Below are positions 11,226-23,700 of a stretch of 64,000 bases of DNA, one piece after another; position 1 is the first letter of the stretch; each line of letters begins with the position of its first letter. Both the position numbers and the translations under genes were made by a program. Source of the DNA: Acanthochlamys bracteata (Eukaryota > Streptophyta > Magnoliopsida > Pandanales > Velloziaceae); the NCBI GenBank assembly GCA_019914995.1, contig CM034133.1, positions 4,092,001-4,156,000 on the forward strand, written 5' to 3'. Below the pieces are notes generated by a model. The model ran no database searches and was not told the DNA's origin. It was given only the letters and a program-made list of their open reading frames with translations.

Positions 11226-13343
11226 GTCATGCTACCTCTTGCTTAAATGAGAGGATCGCTTCATCTGAGTATTTCAACTCAGAAAATACTTTGACAGCTA
11301 CATCCTGCAAGGAATGAGAATGGTAATACCTCAATATAAAATCTAAATAAATGCACCAGTGATGTCAATCCATCAATATCTGCTTTCCAATTACAGATTC
11401 ATGTAACTCAGTATATGCCATGCCTTTTCAAGACAGATGCATCCTTATTCCAGAATTAGACATGGTTTGAGCCTTTCAAATCCAAGAAAAAAGATAACTT
11501 TCAAGCAGCATCTTATGCAATATCTCAGTTACAATGCCTTCAACTGCTATTCTAATCACAAACTGGCTATATATAGAAGAAAATGTTAAAAAATATACTG
11601 AGCCATACCATAAAGCATGGTAGACAGCTCCACAAGATCCTGCAAAACCATTAAAGAATATCAAGCAATAAGACATGGATCTTTCGATAAAAAACACAGT
11701 CCATAATTGCAAAACATAAACAAATTCCAATAATCAGTGGCATGTTAAAAAGATTAACAGATCTGATATCTTAGGTTCTATTACATACTCCCAACTATTT
11801 TAAGAAAAACAACCTAGTTGCATGTGGTACTAGCAATCAAGGAAAATCAACTGAAATGTGTGTCAAGAACTTTTATGGGATAACATATTACGACACTGAG
11901 GAAGAAATTATAGTTCAGCATGAAATCAACCCATGTTCTACATCTACATCTTACAGTTTATAAGAAAAAGAATTAGCACATGCACCAAGTAATGGACAGT
12001 TTAGAGACAAGCTCCTAAATGTTTTCAAACCAAAAGCAAGTCACATGACGGGGCAGTAATGGGGCAAGCAACTAGCTAATATACCTCTTTTATCATCAAT
12101 GATGACATAGAACCCAAAAAAGAAAAAAAAAAAAAGAGAGAGATACTATACAACTAGAGAAAAAGGGCTATCAATACCTTGACCTATGTGTTCACCAATT
12201 GTCTCATCTTCCCATACTATTTCACTGTCCAAGCTGTCATTTTCCATATCAACTTTGTGCATTTGCACTGCTGTTGGTACTACCACCACTACTAAGGCTA
12301 CCGGTGCTAACAGCATTTACTGATGACCAGGATCCAGAAGTATCATTATTTGATGTGCGGTTATTCTCAATAAGTTGTCTTTCTTGTTTTATATTCAATT
12401 CTGAATATTTTGGAAGACCTGCATCAATATATCGATCAGCATGTAAGCTAGGCTCTGCATCAGATCATTCATTTTCTTTTCCCTTAGGGGACAATGGTAC
12501 CCCCTATTTTGTAATCCAAGTTTCTACTCTGGTGTCATATTTTCTATACCTGACTTTTTATCCATCTCATTACTATGATGTTCGTCCAGTTTGACAGGGG
12601 AGTTGTCTTCAAAACTGACAACAGAAAATTCAACACCTGTGGATTGAATGCCTTCTGCAGATATAGTGTCTGAATTTCCATTCCCCAAAGACTGACTGCC
12701 TCTGTTTTGAAGATCTCGTTCAGCCAAGTTTTCAACAGTTTTTATTTGTGAGCGAACTTTGTTGGCTACTTTATTAGCCTGTTTTGGTGATTCTAAAAAT
12801 CAAAAAATATGGTATAAAGAGGAAGATTAACTTAGGAAGCATGTAGTGTAAGTTAAGTAATGTGCCTTGATTGACAAGAACAAATGCAACCATCAGATAT
12901 CATGTAATCAATATGATTGACAACCCACCAGGTTTGAAATTTTGGAAGCTATAGCAACTGGAAGAGGTTGCTGAGAATCATGACTTGCTTTACTGAACTT
13001 GGTCTTGCGTTGATTATGACCAGTGTATCCAACTGTCGAGATCTTTGTAAGACTTGGAGCAGAAGCTGCTTCCTGAAAGAACCGTGAGTCACTTGACACA
13101 CAAATAATACCAACAAGAGTCCCATCATCATATTAAAAGGGAGTATTGGTAACAATAGCTATAAACCGTTCCCCTTGTTTGTTCTTGACAGGAAACTTTC
13201 CTGTCCAGCTCTTGCCCATAGTAGAATAATGGATGATATTACTTGCCATATTGAAGTCATGAGCATCAAAGAGTAGTTCAATGGCATCTTCACCAAGGGC
13301 TTCCGATGCAGTGTAGCCATAAAGATACTCTGCAGTTGGATTC

Positions 13344-15214
13344 CTGTGACAGAAGTATACACTAAGTACCTACCCACCACAGACATTTCAGAAGAACAAT
13401 ATACTGCAATGACTTAGCACGCTCATTTTGAGTTACAAGAATAAAGAACTAAACTTATTCGCTTCAGAATACAAACTCAAGTTGATAAAAAAATTTAGGA
13501 TATCCCCATTGCTCTATAATGATGGGGTATATAGAAGCCTCCAATTAAACATGTTCAATTCTCAAAATTCACCATATAGCTCATTCTTGCTGTATAACAA
13601 CAAGAAGATATCATCAATTACCAGAAAAGCGTCTTACTCACAAAAAAAGGAACTAAAAAGATAAAGAAAGTACAACAAAGATGAGAAAGAAAAGATAAAG
13701 AGAATTCTAGGCATTTCCTCGAGTAGCCACAGATTACTGAAAAGATTAGTGATCCTCACCTAAATGAAAAACAGTTCATCTAAAAGGTCTTCCAGTATTG
13801 CTAAGCCTCCAACATGCGCCACATTTTGGGTCTTACAGTAGAGTAGTCAATATGATTGAGAAAGTCTTCATCTTTATTTGCTTTCACCTTATTTTCTTAC
13901 ATACCTCATTGTGATTTCAGACAGAAATAACAGCAGCACAAAATTTCCACCAACTAAATAAAAGCACATAATTTCCGCAGGTTTCGTTTTCATAGTCTCA
14001 CATCTCTAGAAACACGAACTCAATCCTCAAATAGAGCTCCGACATTACTTCATAATTACATACTCGTAGCGCATAACAGTCATGCAATGAACTGCACTGA
14101 AGATAACAGGGTGGTTTCTTGAAAATCCACAATCTAACCTAAACTTGTACCCAGTAGACTGGGTAGACAAGCAATACAGTCCCAAAGACCACATAAGGAT
14201 TTGCAACTAATTTATCATAAACGTACTAAGTAGTTCAAGTGCAAGCTAGACAAAATCCATACATAACCTCAGACTGTAATGGTAATGACAAAGAACCAAA
14301 GCAGTTTACTGTAACAACTAACATGAGAGCTTCTATTGAGCTCGAGAATCAATTTTGCTGTCTTACAGTTGAATTAATAACCAAAAAGCACTCTTTGAAA
14401 TTAATTGGAAAGTGCAAGGATTTCGGCAAATCAGTTAACAGTAGAGTAACAAAAGAGCTTGAGCAATCACAAGTCCAAGCAAAACTCATTAAAAAACCAG
14501 ATACCTACAACTTAAACAAAAACAATCGAAATAGAAAGTTTTGAACTCCAGAATCACTAATAATTTACTTTTAATAAAAGTAAATATAAAAATTAAAAAA
14601 TTAAAAATTATTTTTAAATTATTTAACTTCTAATAATTATATTGTAGATTAAACATTTCACTTTCAAATTTAAATTTATTTTCACCAATTATATTTTTAA
14701 ATAACTTAAAATTTGACTTTAAAGTAAAATAAACATGCCCAAATGACAGGGAGATGAAAATAGCATTATTCATAACTATTTGATTTAGTAATTGTAACTT
14801 TTGTTGTTATAAAAATTGAATTTATTGTTTAAATAATACAACTAAATTAATAGATTTGTTGTTAAGTTTTCTGCAGCTGTTGCTGAGGTCGGCTGAGATG
14901 TTTACTGACGCAACAGGAAACAGGAAACTCAGACGTGGTGAAATCCTATTGGTTTTTTTACTTTCAAATGGAGAGTGATCCACATGAACCGAAGATTCTC
15001 ACAGCTTTAACCAGAATTAGAAAAATTATAACTGTATTTATAAAGAAAATTATAACATATATATAAGTTCTATCTTTTTATATTCACAACACTTTTGCTT
15101 GAATTTTCACCATGTAAATATTTAAACGCTCAAATGAAAACAGTGCATCTCATCTAATCAAACTATTATACATAAATAAAAACACATAACATATAATAGT
15201 GTACTTACTGAGAG
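13344..15214. other. Upstream flank of the kinase pseudogene, no gene seen
   Basis: The N-terminal exon of the PAS kinase would be expected here on the minus strand, but I could not find it. The plus-strand frame at 14239-14544 (101 codons) resembles no family that I know and is probably chance. From 14550 onward the DNA is AT-rich. Confidence 0.4.
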
Positions 15215-15452
15215 TGCTTTTGAAATGAAACTTTTCTGAAATAGAAAATATTTTTATTCTATTTCGAAAAGTAAGTTCTAATTTATTTACCTAAAAAAAA
15301 ATAAAAAGAAGCAATAATAAAATCTTACAACGTAAATTTTTTTTATAATTTTAAATTTTTAAATAAAATTTATACAATATCATAAAAAAATAATTAGAAA
15401 CATAAAATAAAATAGAACTTTTGAAATGGAGATCAAAGCAGTGCCAAACAGC
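15215..15452. repeat. AT-rich MITE-like repeat ending in TGCCAAAC
   Basis: Second copy of the AT-rich block type seen at 8888. It starts near GCTTTTGAAATGAAACTTTT and ends near GCAGTGCCAAACAGCC. The terminal match to the 8888 copy is clear by eye; the interior is low complexity. Confidence 0.5.
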
Positions 15453-15616
15453 CTCTTAATCACTGCACTTGTTATTGTCACCTGATGAACGTTTGCTTTG
15501 TATTGTTTTCATGAACTAGAATCTAACAAATGAAATGATTCTTAACGCAAATTATAAAACAAGCAAGCTATTCTCTTTACAATTAATTTAGCCATGCACA
15601 ATACAATGAATAATAA

Positions 15617-15758
15617 GTTGGATGGATCAAGTTGGTATACAAATTTTTGGTTCGTAAATTGCCGCATGAAGTAATGACAATGCTAGTCCCTAATCCAAAA
15701 ACAAAAAGAAATTTGTTGGATGGATCAAGTTGGTATACAAATTTTGGTTCATAAATTG
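15617..15758. repeat. Direct repeat of about 45 bp
   Basis: Two near-identical copies of a 44-45 bp sequence begin with GTTGGATGGATCAAGTTGG at 15617-15661 and 15715-15758. They differ by one T in a T run and one G-to-A change. About 53 bp separate them. The minus-strand frame at 15583-15795 is only the translation of this duplication. Confidence 0.8.
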
Positions 15759-16133
15759 GCTCTAATGGTGAGTAAAGGGACACGTTTGTGTTCATTTCTC
15801 AACCTCAAATTCTCCTTCAAAATTTATTATTTAAATAAATTTTTAAAACTTAATATGTTTTCATATAAATATGTATACACAATTAATCAGTGATTGTAGA
15901 TTGAGGGAAACTGTTATGATTTTTGTTGTCAATTGTAATTGGTTTGGAGCTTCTTCTTTTAAGGTGAAAGAAACTACATATATTCACAACTACGTAGAGG
16001 TTCGCATGGAGCAATACTGGCCAAAGATTAATACAGAGTTCATAACTTTGACATAATATCTCAATTCACACTGCATGGATGTTTCTGTGCAGTGTCACGG
16101 TCCCAATCTGGGCCATGACCATCACTAGTCTAA

Positions 16134-16331
16134 GGGTGCGTTTTTTTTCACACAGAAGTCACTTCTTCTTTACTAAAAAGTCACTTCTAACTCACTTTTT
16201 ATTACAAAAAGAATACAAAAAATCAATTTCAACTTATCTTTTAATACAAAAAGAATATATCACTTTCAACAACAGTATTTCTAACAACTCACTTCTAATA
16301 ACTCACTTCAAAAATCAAAAGAACGCACCCC
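16134..16331. mobile_element. Tourist-like (PIF/Harbinger-type) MITE
   Basis: A 198-bp element with inverted ends GGGTGCGTTTTTT (left) and GGGGTGCGTTCTTTT (read inward from the right). It is flanked by a TAA target duplication at 16131-16133 and 16332-16334. A 3-bp TAA/TTA duplication with G-rich ends is the mark of Tourist-like MITEs. The interior repeats CACTTCTAACTCACTT-like motifs and has no coding capacity. Confidence 0.8.
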
Positions 16332-19300
16332 TAAGTGAAACCCATGGCAGATCCAAATTTGGCACATCCAGTAAACCTTTAACCAATACTCACTCTTCCC
16401 AAACTCAAAATTCAAAACATGTCAAATTATTCAAAATTTCAGAAGAACCCCTCTATAAACTCGGGAGATAAAACGTGCACACTTAACAAATACAATCATT
16501 CGTTCCATAACAAGAAGAAAACTAGTGCTGCTAACAAATAATGCATATGATGACTACTAGCTATTGGTAGTCGACTAACTTTACTACAATACCAAAATGA
16601 TTATACACCTAAAAGATTACACATCAAATATACAATAAAACTCACAAGAATAGGTACATCCCTGGCAAGATCAAAGCCAACTATATGCTATATAACTTGT
16701 GAGGAATGGATGAATATCCTTAAAACGCAAATCCAGTTGATGATGCTACAACGAGCCTTCCTCTACTCACCTTCGAACTACTGGGGAGGCCAAAGAAGAA
16801 AAAGAAAAAAAAAGGAGCCCAGTCTCAATGAAGTAGAAAAAGTAGAATGCACCATTTAAGATTCGTAATATATTACATAATATTTTGATCACTATCTTTC
16901 ATGTAAAAGAATGCAATGATAGATCGGATCAATTCTACCAAGTTTTGAATCACTCCATACCGATCTAATCCTTAGTACGGAGAAACGGTTAATGACAATG
17001 CAGTATGCAACAATCAACGTTTATACAATAAAAATTAATGCTTTCCCAAATTGTAATGAACATTATTAAACACTTTCTAAAAACATATTCACTAAGTTAT
17101 AAATAAATAATTAGTCAAGTATGACATATTAAATCGTAAATTAATAAATAAAAGGATAGTTGAATAACTAACTAAATAGATATATCAAATGGTTAATAAA
17201 TAGTTACATAAAATAATATAAAATTGTAAGTTCAAAAAATAAATAAAATAAATTAATAAATAAAAATAAATAAATAGTTAATAAATTAATATTGAAGTGG
17301 TATTATCATTGAATACACAATATACTGGTAATAAAAATATTTTGCTAAATATAATAGTTTAAATAAGTCATACATAAAATAACACCAAACAGTCAGAAAG
17401 TCGAATAGCATAAACCTAAATCTACAACAGAATACCTCAGCCAACACTCAATGTCCAGACTCTCATTGCGCCTCACAAAAGTTACCACCATCCCCGATGA
17501 TTATCCGGATAGGCTGTTGTATCACCCCCAAATGCATGAGCTTACTTAATATTATGGATATAGGAAGGTAATTGCCCTATGTCACTGGATCTTGATTTTA
17601 GCCCCTAACTTACTCATCTAGCTCCGTGCAATGTGAACGTTCATACATCATAAAAATACTTTCATATACAAATTTATATACATGTGAATATATATTTTCA
17701 CTTATAAATATGTATATACATTTACATATATCTTCAATATATATAAAAGAACATGCTCAATCCAGCATATTATCGTCCATAAGTCATATGCCCACCAAAA
17801 CAAAACATAATAATCATATCTCATGAAATCAACCTAAAATCATGTTGGCAATAATATGCTCAAGTAACCATACCACCGACATAGATTTCGATCATTAAAA
17901 TACCAGATATGTACGAAAGTAGCAAGATATGCTAAAATGCAAAACAAATATTACCTGCGCCAGAAATCTGACAGTAATCTAATAAGAAAAATAATGGTAA
18001 CCGTCATCTAGTGTCCATGCTACTTCTCGAATCAATTAGGTAATTCCAAACCGAACTGTTGACCTAAACTCCACATCCAACTGACACAAGCTTATACATT
18101 ACGATTCAGATGTTACAAATCACTTTTCATATCATAATCTATAAGATATGCTAATCATTAAGCAGTTCCCACTAAGATGTACACATGTTCAATCCTAATC
18201 TTGGAATACAGTTACATAACCCACGTTATAATAATCCTGAAATTCTCATAGGGCTAGCTTTAATAAAAGGCTTACAAACAAGAACATGATTGTAAGTCCG
18301 ATTCGGTACTAAGATACCGCATTCACATTCAATGACAAGTCATCCACATACTTTGACTTAAAACTAAAGCAAGCTTAAATTAAAAACCCTTACCTAGGTA
18401 AATGAGGGATTAGATTCCTAAACGGCTCCGGATCGCGGCATGAACTTTACGAATGTCGACTCCGAGAACACCTATATCGAAATGGTGGTTAAAGGAGCTC
18501 AATAGCAAGCTCCAAGACTCAACACGAGAACTACAATCTACCTACGAAGTTGAGACCAACCTGCGAAGTGGGCCTGGCAGATTACAAGTCGGAACTGCAC
18601 TAATTGGGAATGGGGATCCCGACGGCGACAAAGGTACGGTGGTGCGGCGGCAACGAGGAGATCGCAGAGGTAGAGGAAGGAGAGTTCACGACGACGCTGC
18701 ACGATCAAACTGGTCGTAAGGATCGACAGTGGAGCTGTTCCCACACGTAGACGCGCAAGCGCAATCGCGCGGCATCTGCAGCAATTGAGGCGGCAGAAGT
18801 GAAGAGAAGGAAGACCGGACCAAGTACTTAAACGAACAGAAAGAAAAGCAAAACGAGTTATTCCGCAAGCGAAATAGTATAACTTCCAAACTTAAAGTCG
18901 AGAAATTGGTTTCCAAAAAGTTAGACATGCATGTAGAGAAATTATGCCACACAAATCATACAACGTTTAATCAAGCAGTTCAACTGAGTTAAAAAACACG
19001 TGGTTATTGCTTTCAGCGTTTACACACTCAAAAATCACTGATTGTTTCGGATCTGACTGATTACACCAATTCAGACAACAAGCTTTTTTTATTCACTGGA
19101 TATAAAAAGTGAAGGAAACTAAACTGGATAATGATAAAATTCGCCGTCTGCAAAAGCATTTCAGGTGTGTTCTTTTAAACGGTAATAAAGTGACTTATTA
19201 AAAAAAAATTATTTAAATTGAGGTATTATAAATAATATTATTAGATAAATTTTGCTTTTGTGTTTTTTTGTAAAAAGTGAGCTGAAAATAATATTTTGCT

Positions 19301-20752
19301 TAGCTAAAAATGAACTAAAAATAATTTTTTTAGTAAAAAAAAGTGAACTGTAATCGTGAAAATAACAGGCATAGTTCTTTTGTGTTCTCCTTATCTATCA
19401 GATGTTGATGCATTTGCGTGCAAGCGAATAGTGGTCCATATTCTCATCTAAAACCGAAAAGACCATAATCTGTACCACATACTTCTTTCCTAAAGCAACC
19501 AATACTGGAGAAGATGAAGCTGAAAAGGAAACAACAAACCGTAGAACGCATCACATGCCTGCCTTTTTCTTCACACTCGACTTGCTTTATGGTAGTATAT
19601 GTTCCCTGTTTCTTTCATCTATCGATATATCCATGTTATAGCAATGTGAATGTTTCAGGTTTTGTAAGCTAACGTTCCCAACTTTCATCCTGAATCATTC
19701 GACGTTGAGGCAAAATTTGTCGGGAATTATAGTTCCTGCCAACTGCTTAGGAAGTGAGAAAAAAATTTGTTATGAAGACTTTGGACCTGATAAGATTTCT
19801 TTTTTTCCCCGTAAGCACCAGGCATACAGCAACATCAGAAAAAATCCAAGTTTTTCTTCAAAATCTAACCTGCAGAAAATAGTCGAATAAGTTAGAATAA
19901 TGCGTGGATGAGTATGGCAGTAAGGATGCATACAGATTAACCAATAGATACATGACAAACAACTACAGCTCTTAAACATACATTGGACTACGCATACATT
20001 AAACATCAAATAAAACTACAAATTACGGCAAACTACACAAATTTTAATATTTGCAGAATTTTGATTGCTGAAGTTTCGAAAAGAATCTTGGCAGAAGTTA
20101 ATCAGGACTTTGATCAATACATCGCATAAGGTAGTTCAATACTAAGAATTCAAACAACTTGAAACGGTCATAGCAAAACTCACAGGAACGTAACCTGAAA
20201 AGATGAATAATATCAAACAGCAGCCAATCCAATTGCGGTGAATAAACTTAGTAAGCTACAAATTAAACTTCAAAGGTCTCTGAGTAAACCAGTGTTCTAA
20301 AAATTAAAATTTCATGCCCGATCCTGGGAGGAGAAATCTCTACGAAGAAATATGTGCAAGCACAGGGAAACATCTGCAACCTTATTGGGAACCAGCTGCG
20401 AGAGCTTTAAATAAGCTATTGATGCTTAATTATTATTCACTAGTTAACCAGCAATTTACGCACAGGTATACATATATATGATGACACAATCATCTTCTAT
20501 ATTATAGCTCAGGAATCTCAGGTTATACATTTGAGTTGCTCTAACTTAGGATACATACTGGAGCAACTGTGGTTAGAATGAATTAGTTATACATATGCAT
20601 AGATACTAATTGTACATGGTGAGAGTCTTCGAAATGTTCCGATCATCTTAGCTTTCTAGCAAAGCTCATCAACAAGATGCCATTGTGTGGAAGTTCAAAG
20701 TGTCGGTTCAATGGCCGGTTCCTGACAAACAAAAGAGCATATCTGATTGCCC
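16332..20752. other. Intergenic repeat-rich DNA; GC-rich island at 18.4-18.8 kb
   Basis: No intact gene recognised. 16.6-17.4 kb is AT-rich, with many TAAATAAATA runs. 17.4-18.4 kb is a moderately complex non-coding segment. At 18420-18790 the GC content rises sharply and there are open frames on both strands (plus 18453-18719, minus 18538-18744); neither resembles a family I know. The island looks like the 5' part of a gene or a retroelement fragment. 19.9-20.75 kb is the downstream flank of the phytochrome gene and probably holds its 3' UTR. Confidence 0.4.
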
Positions 20753-23700
20753 TCAACTACCATTAGCTTGGGCTGTCGGGAGTTCTATGGCAATCAGGAA
20801 GTAAGTCCTCTCAGACTCCCTGATATATTGGACTTCTCCATTCATCAGCTTCAAGATCTTTCTACATACACTTAGACCTAGGCCTTCTTGTGTCGCCCAA
20901 CGTGAGTTGTGGAACATATCCTGAACAAGTTCAGGCGGAAGTCCCTCACCAGGACATGCAATTCTGTAGCAGCAAATATTACTAAGTTAATGTGGAGAAT
21001 TCCTACTTATCTGTGTATTCAGACAAATCAGTCAGCATACATTGCTATGAGATGCCCTGAAATACCTGAAATGAAGGAGTACCATTTCTGTTCCATCAGA
21101 ACTTTGCTTTAAGTTTGGTCTAACTTGGACCTCCACCCATCCTTCAGGAGCTGGTGCATACCGCACCGTATTCAGTAAATAATCTGCTAGTACTTGTTGG
21201 ATTCTAACTTGATCTCCATAAACAGCCATGGTTTTGATTTCCTCAGGAATGTCCCTTATCAATTGCAATCCTCTTTCTCTTAGAAGAATCATCACTTGGC
21301 TGACAACAGCATTAATTACACTTCCAAGTACAAATTCAGCTTTGTCAAGCACTAAAGAGCTGTAAAAAAGGAGGGAAAGCAGGTCACAATTGTATGGAAT
21401 TTACAACTTTTAATCAAATATGGAATCAAAGTTTTCAAACGAGTTTCACGGAAAGCTCCTATGGCAATACAACTCAAACCATGCAAAAAAAGTTTACATA
21501 CAGGATTTTGCAAAAAACATGCACTTTCTACATAAACCAATGGAAGCAACTTTGTTTTAATAGAATACACATATGCCCTTTAACTGTTGACAAACATAGA
21601 AAAATCATAAGCAGTAGGGAAGCAAGAGAGTCATTTAAAATGCCAACCAAATATTTCTGAAAGTGCAGAGAAACAAAAAAGGGAAAAGATACAGTTGAAA
21701 GCATTATGATGAAACGAAGTACACATTAACTGTTTCAGTGTATCGATCCTCAACTAGCAATAACTGACACAACTTCCAAATGACAGAAAAAAAAAATGGC
21801 ATTGATTTAAACTTTAGAATCCAGGAGCAGTTTGACCATGGATCCTTTTCACTATTCAGTATATGTTTTTGTGACTCAAACCTGAAAATCCAGGTTGGAG
21901 GCCCAACTCTTACTATTTTGGGCTTGTTCGACCACTAGGTATATCCTCGTCTAACTCTAGTTATTGAATCAAATTAAACTTTAATAAATAACTAATTGAT
22001 TACTCATCTTTCAGTTATTTTTATTCCTTCCCTCAGTCAATAATAACAAACTGGAATTTTCTGATATTTAAAATATATATTCCACTGCAGTTTGCTACCA
22101 TAACATTCCCAACCACGATTTTTTTCCTTGTAGCCTCATTTCAGAAAATAAGCAATTCGGGAATAATATGACACAAACTCAGAAAAAAGTCATAGGGAAA
22201 ATGTAGATTACCCATCCTCAATGCTCTCCAAATTAGCATCCTTAATAATCTTCATCATTTGCTTCTCACAAGAAGCACAAGTTTCGAGAAATTGCTTCTG
22301 ATTGTCAGTTAATTCTGTCATCTGCAAAAGTGAGTTAGTGAACTGTATACCACTGAGTGGATTTTTAATCTCCTGAGTAATGTAGGCCAACTCTTTCATT
22401 CTTGCATAGCATTTACTCTCCTGCTGCCGCTGAATTTCAAACGCTTGCTGCAGTTCTGGACTAGCGATCTGCAAGAAACAAAATGCACCAATTATCTGCC
22501 CTTCCATATTCCTTCGTGTATTTGCTGTTAAAAGAGCCTGAATGTATTTTCCCTTCTTGTCAAAGAATGAAATTGGGAATTTGTCCGTCTCCCGCCCAGC
22601 AATTGCATTGTGAAGAATAATCATGAACTTTGTTATTGCATCTGGACCCTTGAGCTTGCAACAACTGCCAAAAACCTCTCCCACAAGAAGTTTCCCTATC
22701 ATCTCTCCTCTTGACCAACCAGTAAGTTTCTCCATTGCTGTGTTCCATTCTGAGCAGCATGCATTCTCATCTGAAGCAAATATGGGGGGAATGAGAGGAT
22801 TAGGGCTATGCACAATCGCTTTGTAATCGCCCTGTATGTTGATGAACTTATCCATTACCATCTTCTGCCCTGTCACATCCTGGCCTATGAAGCAGACACC
22901 AACTATGCTGTTGGTGTAATCCCTACTAGAACAGGCATTTACTATGACAAAGATTGCATCCTTTGTTTGTTGTGGCTTAAATGTTTTGAGCTTCATCTCC
23001 ACATTCTTATCTTCCACACCTGCATAAATCCGAATTCTATGAGAAACCACTTGCAAGAAGTCATGTCCACTTTAAGAATCCACGGACAAGGGCCTTGCAT
23101 TTAGGAACATCCAGAGTAGTTTAGTAGTTACTAAGACACTTGGAAATACTGCTAGCATTAACATGAAAAACAATAAAAGTAACAGAGGAACGGCCTGCTA
23201 CCTCTCAATGCTCGAGAGAGAAACTTGTCAACTGTATCTGCATACTCTGGAAAGACCAGATCATGAACAAGCGATTTGCCAATAGCGTCCTCTACGGAAA
23301 GCCCGATCAACTCTGAAACCTTTGCATTCCACCCATTTATCTTTCCTTCTGAATCAACTGCAAAGACGGGCGCTGTTGCCGTCTCAATCAACCTCACCAT
23401 CTCCCTCGCAACAGAGCTGAGCTCATCTATTCCTTGCAACTCCAAGTCCTTGACCGGTTCACCATTAGCTAATGCCTTCAAATTTTTTGCCCCTTCAGCA
23501 GCCTCCTTGAAGGAGTCCCGCAAAATTAGTTGCAACGAGTGTATAGCATCCATCTCCGCATTCTCCCATGGCAAGCTTTGGCTCTTGACTACCTCAAGGA
23601 ATGCCTTGAATGATGATCGAGGGTGCATCCTCTGCACATCATCCTTGTCCTCAGGGTGATGCTTGGCGCCACCCCATTTAATCTCCTTGGCAGTGTGGGA

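Larger units (their letters stand above)
7375..13343 (-). pseudogene. PAS-domain Raf-like protein kinase pseudogene
   Basis: Remains of a plant MAPKKK of the PAS-containing Raf-like group. These are cytosolic Ser/Thr kinases with an N-terminal PAS domain, a linker and a C-terminal kinase domain. Minus-strand exons seen: PAS 12929-13343; linker 12178-12792; glycine loop 11599-11639 (GSCGAVYHALWYGS); AVK lysine 11236-11304; 10572-10650 (KIDWRRRIHMALDI); catalytic loop 9848-9946 (HRDLKSSN); DFG 9699-9767; APE 9560-9609 (PQWMAPEVLRNEP); 9366-9447 (SDVYSYGVILWELV); 7599-8568; last exon 7375-7510. Lesions: TAA after VTNTPF in the PAS domain; TAG and frameshifts in the linker; ARG changed to A-stop-G before HRDLK; damaged donors at about 9848, 9560 and 9366; a frameshift plus an 871-bp insertion in exon 7599-8568; no exon for kinase subdomains III-V; no N-terminal exon. 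Identity is secure and the gene is almost certainly non-functional. Confidence 0.93.

Noticed and set aside
12199..12594. 131-codon plus-strand frame
   Set aside because: It is antisense to the kinase pseudogene linker exon and has no protein-like motif of its own.
19164..19385. Possible MITE bounded by CAGG...TTCTTTT motifs
   Set aside because: The two motifs are in the same orientation, not inverted, and no target duplication is visible.
21352..21660. Frames on both strands inside PHYB intron 2
   Set aside because: They lie within the 852-bp intron and show no similarity to anything I recognise.
23158..23201. Extension of PHYB exon 1 past ALRG
   Set aside because: The AGAG|GTAGCAG donor and the matching acceptor at 23019 restore [11 protein letters not shown], so the extra residues are intronic.
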